DNA from: Todiramphus chloris collaris | Taxonomy: Eukaryota; Chordata; Aves; Coraciiformes; Alcedinidae | Direction: 5' to 3' | DNA: 64,000 nt | NCBI GenBank assembly: GCA_025345505.1 | Contig: JANVCC010000021.1 | Span: 4,428,002 to 4,492,001 of the forward strand | Notes under the pieces: generated by a model | The model's database searches: none | Seen by the model: only the letters and a program-made list of their open reading frames with translations | Told to the model about the DNA's origin: nothing | Program-made: the position numbers and the translations under genes | Shown: piece after piece, positions 56,221 through 64,000 of the stretch | Layout of the letters: each line of letters opens with the position of its first letter | Position numbering within the stretch: position 1 is the stretch's first letter

Positions 56221-59200
56221 TCTCAGGGCTGCTGTAGAAAGGTGACCTTGGAACCTGTGCATCCCCAGGCCAGCCTCCTTCACGGGGAGAAGCAGCTGTG
56301 CCCCTCCATGGCGGCTCTCGCTCGGACCTCTCACAGGGCTCAACCAGGTGCCTTCATCAGGTGCTTCCGATGGTAGAGTGTTTCCCTGCCTTGTTTAAGT
56401 AGCTGGTGGTTGTGACACTGATCAAGGGAAGAAGAACATCCCGCTGTGCTGCGTTTCTGTTAAAGTCAGGGGTAGCTGGAATGGGGGGCGACTGTAATGT
56501 TAAAGTATTTGCATCCAAAGAAGTAAACCAACATTCTAAAATCCCTGAGATGCACAAGTGGATGTGACTGTGAGATGCAAAACACCTATATGTTGGAGGT
56601 GGAGGGGACTTTTTTGTATCGCAGCTAGGCCAGGGATCAGTGAAGGGGCTGCAGGTTTAAATAAAAAAAAAAATCATAATGCACAAGGAAAAAAAAGATG
56701 CTTTGACTTGTTTTTAATTAATAGTAAGAAGCTTTTCAATAATGATGTTGACTTTAAAAGTTAGCACCAGTTGATAAATTTTGAGAATGATCAGTCAATA
56801 AGTGACAATAGGGTAACTGCATTTCTATCTCTGTGTTCTCAGAAGAAAAATATCACAGTATTGAGTGTCTTCACAGATTTAGATCACAAAAAAGGAGAAG
56901 GGTATGTGGTTTTCCTTATGGTTAAGAAGAATTGAGCTCAAAAAAGCCCAAACAAAACCCAAAACTGGAAAGCAAGACATATACCTAGATACACAGCTTA
57001 TTTCTAAGACACCAAGGCAAAGCTTAGCCTAGCATAGGGACAAACTTGTTATCAGGGTATCCAGAATAACTCCATTGTTTAATATCCCAGTAGCTGTGAT
57101 AATTTATAGTTGGCTTAAACAATGCATCCTATTAATTTAGCTCTGCGAGGCCACTTCGAGTAACAAATCCTCTCAGTGAGACTGTTTTTTTTTTTTACCT
57201 CTGGATATAACGTTAATGGAGGTCACAGCCATGTACAATTCCTCTGAAATGGACAAGATGGTTACAATGCATTGAAATACAATTCTGTATTCTTCTCAGA
57301 TTCTGAAGATCAAAATAATCTTATATAATAGGGACAAAGTATTGTAGGCAGGAATACTGTATTCTCAGACAATGAAAACTCTTGCTTAATGTTGTCCATT
57401 GTTTCAAGCTATCTCCATTCTGGGTGGCTTGTAACGCAGAGAATAACTGAACTTTCTGATGCTTCAATAGTATTGTCAGTGCAAACCGTTCATGGAGAAA
57501 AAAAACCCCAAACATTTAGAAAACTAGAGAGAACTCTTCCTTTAACAGGTCTCTTACTGCTTTTGTACTGGTAAACTTCTTTAGATTATTAAAGAATTCT
57601 GCATATTACGTGCTTATTTTTTCATGAGAGAGAAAGGCATTAATAGATAATAAAATGGCAAATATCTCTGTTGGCCTTGAACTGAAGGCAGATGGTTCCT
57701 GGTACCTTGGAGGTTCCCTCTCTTGTTCTGCCATTGCAATTACAAGATTTAAGATAAAGGCTCCCAAATAAAGAAATCTTAAGATAAAGGTTCCCAAATG
57801 AAGTGGTGGTATGAAATGACTAAAAATGAAAGGAATGAAATTCAATGAAGACCATTTATCAGAGTCTTAAGGAAAATAGAACCAGCCTAACATCTTTGGG
57901 GGCAGGTTAAGATGATACTATCCATATAGTACACTACTTTAGAGGTATTTGGCTTGTTACTGGAGGACTCTTAAAACATTAGAGCAGTCAACACATACTG
58001 AGAAATGGCAAACACGGCGTGGATTCAGAACTGTTTGATATGTTTTCAGACTGTAGTTGTGAATGGATAACCTTCCCTGAAGAAAGGGTCCTCTCATTTC
58101 CTGCCCTTTATCCAGGACCTGGGAGAAGAGAGAATCAAAACGATTGATTTTATGGATAAAGCTAGGACCAGGAAATTTATACGACTGACATGGCACAGTC
58201 TGACTACTCAGCTTTCATGATATATGAGTATTCTAAATGTAAAGGAGCAGCTAGAAACAAAGTGTGGTGCACACTTAGGGGCTGCACCTCTCTGTTGTGG
58301 CAGTCAGTAAAATGAACTTGGTAGTCTTAGTAAATAACTGGTGACCTTCAATTTTTATGGCTATTCTGTGCCTCAAAAAGCTAACTCCATTTTTTTGGAA
58401 TAAGAAATAGAAGAACCTGAAGTAGAAAAGCAGGGAAACTTTATATTACTTTTGTATCAGTTATTTGATCTGAATAGTAATGCAACATTTTGTCTCGTTC
58501 TACTGTCCTAATTGAAGATAGATGTTGAATAAAGACTTTAAAAGAATATTGAATAAAGGATTTAAAAGAAACAGATACTTTAATGGCAGAATGAATGTTT
58601 CTTACAGTGCTGGGCTGCCTGAGTTTGCAGTATCCTCAGGCTTGCTGGGTGGGTTGTTCCAGGCTCAAATGATGAATGGGAGGAGAACTCGTTCAGTTTG
58701 CTAATGAAGAAAAAGGGTGAGGGATATGCAGCTCTTTACTAAAAACACCCACTGCAGTAAATGCTTGGTGTCACCTGCCAGACAAGGGGTTGAGGCAGTC
58801 TGCAAGCTGCCCTTCCTCAGCTAGCTCTGTGGCTGGGTGTGCTGCAAGCCACGACAAAGTGAAAGCACTCATGAAAGTCATCTGAACTCTAACAAAGTTT
58901 TGGATAAAAAGATCCTTTCATTCCTTCAACAGGGGAGAAAATGTTAAACCTTATAAATTCTTAAACAGAGTTTGTAAAATACTTTTGTAAGACAGAATCT
59001 AAGTCAACTACAGCGATTTACTGCAGTAAATGGAACATATTCTTGGATCCCTGCATTACAAATAGGTAAGGTCAAGACCCTCAAATGTACGATTTGTCAT
59101 CAAATTTAGCTAATCTAACAATGACTTATTTCATTCTGGTTTACTGCTTCAGATCATTAGGGTAACATTCAGCAGCCATTTCAACTTTTCATATACATGT

Positions 59201-59589
59201 CCAGTAGAAAAAGTTACAATCCAACGGTCCAGAACATTTTAAGAGGTACTGTAAATGGACTTGAGTTTGGAAACTACTGTTAATTTTGAAGACATTTAAA
59301 GTGTAATCGCTCTGAAAAAATCTGCAGATTTAAGGAATGTGGAAAGAAACCTTCGACTCCACCCTCGAAGCTGTAGGTGCTGGGGGGCATTGCAGAGTGG
59401 CTTAGAAAACATTTCTAAAACTCTTGTTAAAGGAAGGAATTCTTTCAGCCACTGGGCCTAGTTCTTCCCCTATGGATTTTTCCATGGCAGCACAACTAAG
59501 ATCACGTCTTTCCATGTTTCTTTCAGTTTCTGTTTAACAGATGAAATAGATATGCCAGGAATGGTTTAGATACTATTAATCCATCTGTG
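56221..59589. other. Intergenic; no supported gene
   Basis: Only short frames with no recognised family occur. A 24-base tandem duplication lies near 58525-58571 (ttgaataaagactttaaaag repeated with changes). No TMEM182-like exon, the next gene in mammals, is visible. Confidence 0.55.
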
Positions 59590-60090
59590 AAGCAGATGGT
59601 TGGCCTGGATGACTCCTGTGGAGCACTTGGAGTGCTGGATCAAGATCTGGACTTCCCAGTAGATAAGAGACATGAACATACTGTAAAGAGTCCAATGGAG
59701 GGCACTGAGAAGGGGCTAGAGCATCTTTCCTATGAGGAGAGGCTGAGAGAGCTGTGACTTTTCATCCTGGAGAAGAGAAGGCGCAGGAAGATCTTTAAAT
59801 GGATATAAATACTTGAAAGGAGGGTATAAAGAAGATGGAGCCAAGCTTTTTTCAGTGGTGCCCAGTGACAGGGTCAAAGGCAGCAGGCACAACCTGAAAT
59901 ACAGGAGCTTCCCTCTGAACCTCACCGACTGTGAGGGTGGCTGAGCACTGGCACAGATTTCCCAGGGAGGTTCTGGAGTCTCCAGCCTTGGTTGCCTGGG
60001 CAACCAGCTGTAGGTGGTCCTGCTTGAGCAGGATGGTTGGACAAGGTGACCTCCACAGGTCCCTTTGAACCTCAATTATTCAGTAATTTG
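59590..60090 (+). mobile_element. CR1 LINE 3' fragment, forward orientation
   Basis: The sequence gagtccaatggagggcac, gctagagcatctttcctatg, aggagaggctgagagagctg, ttcagtggtgcccagtgaca and gacctccacaggtccctttg follows the CR1 ORF2 end and 3' tail in order, ending near ttcagtaatttgtg. Its frame is broken by stops and small indels. The 5' boundary is approximate. Confidence 0.88.
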
Positions 60091-60165
60091 TGGCCTGACT
60101 TACTGTAGTATTGAGATTACTGTGGTCCTATGTCAAGATGTTTATTCCAGGCCCCCTCTTAGTCA

Positions 60166-60233
<68 letters not shown>

Positions 60234-60462
60234 GAAGGAAGGAAGGAAGGAAGGAAGGAAGGAAGGAAGGAAGGAAGGAGAGAAGAGAGGAAAAGAAAAG
60301 AAAAGAAAAGAAAAGAAAAGAAAAGAAAAGAAAAGAAAAGAAAAGAAAAGAAAAGAAAAGAAAAGAAAAGAAAAGAAAAGAAAAGAAAAGAAAAGAAAAG
60401 AAAAGAAAAGAAAAGAAAAGAAAAGAAAAGAAAAGAGAAAAGAAAAGAAAAGAAAAGAAAAG
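60166..60462. repeat. Composite purine microsatellite (AGAA)n-(GGAA)n-(AAAAG)n
   Basis: Three successive pure-purine blocks: AGAA tetramers to about 60231, GGAA tetramers to about 60279, a short irregular gagagaagagagg bridge, then AAAAG pentamers from 60291 to 60462 with one interruption near 60435. The Lys/Arg/Glu reading frames across it are artefacts. Confidence 0.98.
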
Positions 60463-62011
60463 TATTTGTGCTTTTAGGTCATGATTCCTTGCACGTTGAA
60501 GTAGTCATCCAAAAATAGGTCAGATAGTCTGTGCTGTAGAAGTCCTGATATGACTGTAAAGGAATCCTGAAGTGACCAGCTGAACTTGAGACAGCTACCC
60601 TGCAGCTGTCTAGTGTTAGGTAAGATGAATCCCAGCCAAAGATTTCATGGACAAGGTGTACTATACTCTGTACGTCTGCCCAGCACGCTGCTGACAATTG
60701 ATTGTGTAAGTACAGTGGATAACGTACTGCCCAACAGGGAAAGATGGACAGGATGAGGATCTGAATCAGCGGGTGAGATACTCCAGCGCCATTCAAAATC
60801 TTTTTCTTCAACAGTAAATGGGCACTGAGGTCTCCGAAGGACTCAGCTCTGAGGCAGCTGCTGAAATTGTTTCTTGGTGTATAGTGAGACATGCAGCCAG
60901 TTCTAAAAGGCTGTTTTTAGATCATGGACATATCTGCCAGCACAGATAAGGAGCTGCCTGCCAATTCCAAACATACACACACGGCATTTACTCCTCACAC
61001 ACAAACATAAACAAGCAAATAAACAACCTCCCCCTCCCATAAACTAATCAAACATTTTTCCTTCATATGGAAAAGGAAGAAAGAAACAGCTTGTTATTGT
61101 TTTGGTTGGTTTTTTTCTTCTTTTCTATTTTTAAATACAAGGAGGGGCTCCGATACTATATTGAAGCTGGAGCTATTTAAGTACATAAATAAAATATGCA
61201 GATTTAGGAGTTATTTTAGCCTTATCTGTCTGGAAAATAAACAGAAATAAAATCATAAAATTTTTGCCAGCCTTGTTAAATGAGGTTGGAACCCATCCAT
61301 TACGTGGGGGCCTTCAATCCTCACACTATGAATCAACAAAATCAATGAATGTTGGGCTTAATTGGCCAAACTGATTGTATATTAAAACTGATTTAATTAT
61401 TTCACTGTCATTATAGAAGGGATAAATTTGGCTAAGTCACTTTGGTTTAAAACGCCTGTCTTTTTGTAGAAATTTAGGAGTTTTGGAAGGAGTTGTAGAA
61501 TGACCTTGTTTAAGATTTAGAATAATGACTGTTTTGGCTTTATAAGCCTCTCCCTGTTTTCCCTGCCTTGAAACTTTCTCTTTTCTATTAAGGAACCTTC
61601 AGAATTTCATTTATTTGAAGATAAAGTGCCCAGAGACTTTCTGTGAGTATTCAAGTAGTGGATAACATGAATTTTTAAGCTGACATAAGAAGTCTTAACA
61701 TGGCTTCTGATTCATTCCTGACATAGCTGGGTATGATACTGGAGATGTGACAGTATTTGGAAGATAACACTGCCAGAGAATGTGCCACAAATATAAAAGA
61801 CAATAATTAAAGTAGATCCTCTCAGGATAAACATGCTAAACTGAGACCAGAATGCATGTACAGTATTTTAAAAATAAAAACTTGTACTGCACAGGCAGTA
61901 AATCAGATGCCATTGGAATTCAGTGAAACTTTTCATGCAAACTGATTTCAGTGAAGCTACTCTTGTGAGTAAGCTACTCTCGTGCCAAAGTGGGTTCAAG
62001 GAGTCACTGAC
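60463..62011. other. Intergenic; nothing recognised
   Basis: AT-rich unique sequence with no supported gene or known repeat. One 137-codon minus-strand frame (60479-60892) has no recognisable domain. Confidence 0.5.
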
Positions 62012-62760
62012 TGTCAAGGTTTAGGGTTGGGCTGGCCACTATATGAATGACAGATGCTCTCTATTAATCATTCCCTTTGGGGAAGAGAAAGGGAATAAAG
62101 GAGTGAGATTTATCCCCTGAAAAAACTGAGGCAGCTTTAATGAAAATAATGACAATAAAATGAAATACATACAAATAGATACAAAACCAGTATTGAACCC
62201 GATGCCCTGATGGCAATTATGTCACCATCACCACTGATGCTGTGGAGCAGGCACTGGGAGAGTGTAAGACTGGACTCAGCAGCAGATGGGAACTGGACTT
62301 AGGAGCTGGATTCTGGAACTTGATTCAGGAACACACGGATCAAGATGGAAGGCAGAACGGACAGAGTCCCCCTCGGATGCTTTCCATTGAGGAAGAGAGA
62401 TTGAGCACTCTGATCCCTCAGCTTTATACTGAACATGATGTATATGGGATAGAATCCCTCGCTGGTCGGTTTGGGGTCACCTGTCCTGTCTGCTCCTCTC
62501 CACAGGCATGACCATTTACTTTCTGCACCCCTAATGTGGCACACAAGATTGAGCAGTGACCTTGGTCTCCATAGGAAGAAGTATAAGCAAGAGCCTTTCT
62601 GCACACACCAATCCTTGGGAGTAACTCTAAACATTGGGCATTATCACTGCTAGAAGCAGACGCTGTCTGCAAAAATCATCCGCTAGCTTCAGAAAGTGCA
62701 GTTAGAAACGACTGAGATGAAAAGTAAAATAACTGAATAGAAATAGTTCTGTTCCAACTC
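62012..62760. mobile_element. Probable avian endogenous-retrovirus LTR (solo, diverged)
   Basis: It opens tgtcaaggtttagggttggg, followed by an A-rich stretch with gataaatt-like and tgaaaataatgacaataa strings. Next come catgatgtatatgggataga and tcggtttggggtcacctgtcctg, and near the end ctctaaacattgggcattatcactgctagaagc. These match, in order, the common avian ERV LTR family typified by a TGTCATGGTTTAA-like start and a TTTGGTCAGTTTGGGTCAGCTGTCCTGGCTGTG-like core. No gag, pol or env frames flank it, so it is probably a solo LTR. Orientation and 3' boundary are uncertain. Confidence 0.6.
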
Positions 62761-64000
62761 AAATCATCACACTGATGCATTTCTGACCTGAAACCGAGTA
62801 GGTGCAACAAGACTGAAACCAGCCATATAATTTCTTCTATTATTTGTGGTTCAGGGGCTGAGTCAGGGGGCTGGAGTTCTCTTTTTACTGCTGATGTAAT
62901 GTTAAAAAGTCATTTCATCATTGTGTGCCACAGTTTCCTTAGTTATGGGTATGAACAGCAGTGCGTAACCGTATTTGAAAAGAGCTTTGAGAATTGGCAT
63001 GACAGTGAAAAGCGTTTGTATTATTTCCCCTGTCAGAATTCACCAGCTTCAGGTTTTTGCAGTACTCATACATAGCTCTGTCCAGCTGGTATTTTGGAGG
63101 TTAGAAGCACATATCCTGTAACACTAAAAAATAGCATTATTTAAGATGAGCCAAATGGCATTATGTTAAACAACACATCAGAATGAATTTAATTTCAACT
63201 GGGGTTTATTTATTTATTTATTTTAAAATGGATATCACAAAGAACTTTGTATCATTGATTTTGTTTATGTCGTGACTACCTGAATTCTATTTCACTGAAT
63301 AAAATTTCTTGAGCTTTGAGCCAATGCTTTATCAGGCTACCCATACAACAAGATGATTGGAAGCTCCAGCTCACTGAGTGAGATTCAATTCCAAATGAAG
63401 ACCTTTGCATTCAGATGTCTCTGATTGGACTAGGGATCTGTGCTGACATTAAAATCAATGGAGGTCTGGTTAAAACACTCAGTAGTGCCTCCAGAATGAC
63501 CTGTAACGGAGACTGGTTTCAGCTGTCTAAACAGAGGTATCTAGCATCACTTTTAGGTGGTGTGAACTCAGCCTGTAGCTGTCATTCAAGAAGGTGCTGA
63601 CCTCCTCTAAGTGCCTTGTTATACCTGCCTGACAAATGTAGATACCTTAGACATTGGGGAGCATCCAGTAGTGGAAGATGACAGTAAGACAACTGCATCC
63701 CTTTGTCCAGGTGTGATTCAGTCACCATCTTGTAGGCTGATAGTGCCATCTGACGTGAAAGAGGGAACCTAAGACCCCTGGGTGGGACTGGCAGATATGT
63801 TTAAAACTGGGAAAGAAATATGCCCTTCTGGGCTGGCAGCTGAGAGCCAGCAGGATGCCCTGGCAAGTAGCTAGAGCTGGGTTTCTGCCCGATGGATTGA
63901 ACTGAGCTTTCTGAGTCTGAGCTGAACTGCTCTCCAAGCTCCACTGACTGTATTAACTAGATTGCTATTGATTATAATGGAAAGACATCTAGCTCATGTG
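62761..64000. other. Intergenic; nothing recognised apart from a (TTTA)n run
   Basis: No supported coding sequence. A short (TTTA)n microsatellite lies at about 63204-63224. Confidence 0.5.
63204..63224. repeat. (TTTA)n microsatellite
   Basis: About five perfect tttatt-type tetramer units. Confidence 0.85.

Noticed and set aside
60065..60518. Lys/Arg/Glu-rich frames of 135-139 codons
   Set aside because: They are pure translations of the AGAA/GGAA/AAAAG microsatellite.

Overview
The window is vertebrate nuclear DNA, almost certainly from a bird. It has intron-rich genes, several CR1 LINE copies (including ones with the recognisable avian 3' tail), an avian-type endogenous-retrovirus LTR, and GC-rich promoter islands, one of which contains a 400-base assembly gap. 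The exact species cannot be told from the sequence.

Two complete protein-coding genes are present, tail to tail. SLC9A2 (Na+/H+ exchanger NHE2) is on the + strand, with 12 coding exons from 8125 to 39548. All junctions are GT-AG and join in phase to give 812 residues. MFSD9 (a putative major facilitator superfamily transporter) is on the - strand, with 6 coding exons from 55413 down to 47465, giving 471 residues (454 from a second in-frame ATG). The stop codons are about 7.9 kb apart. SLC9A2 next to convergent MFSD9 is the order known on human chromosome 2q12. The flanking genes of that block (SLC9A4 and TMEM182) are not visible here.

Layout: 1-6400 is intergenic sequence with no supported gene. 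6410-7170 is a TA-rich simple-sequence block. 7200-8560 is the SLC9A2 CpG island, with Ns at 7576-7975, a nine-codon upstream ORF and coding exon 1. 8414-39177 holds the SLC9A2 introns and exons 2-12. 39549-47464 is the shared 3' flank, with presumed 3'UTRs and a 79-bp tandem duplication. 47465-55413 is MFSD9, with a CR1 in its first intron. About 55015-55690 is the MFSD9 CpG island. 55751-64000 is intergenic, with two CR1 fragments, a 300-bp purine microsatellite and an ERV LTR.

The two genes share no known pathway. NHE2 exchanges Na+ for H+ at epithelial membranes, and MFSD9 is an orphan solute carrier; their adjacency is conserved synteny rather than an operon-like unit. I found no convincing undescribed system. 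The observations most worth checking are the uORF just upstream of the NHE2 start, the weak donor of in-frame exon 10, the tandem-repeat-encoded signal peptide, and the promoter lost in the gap.
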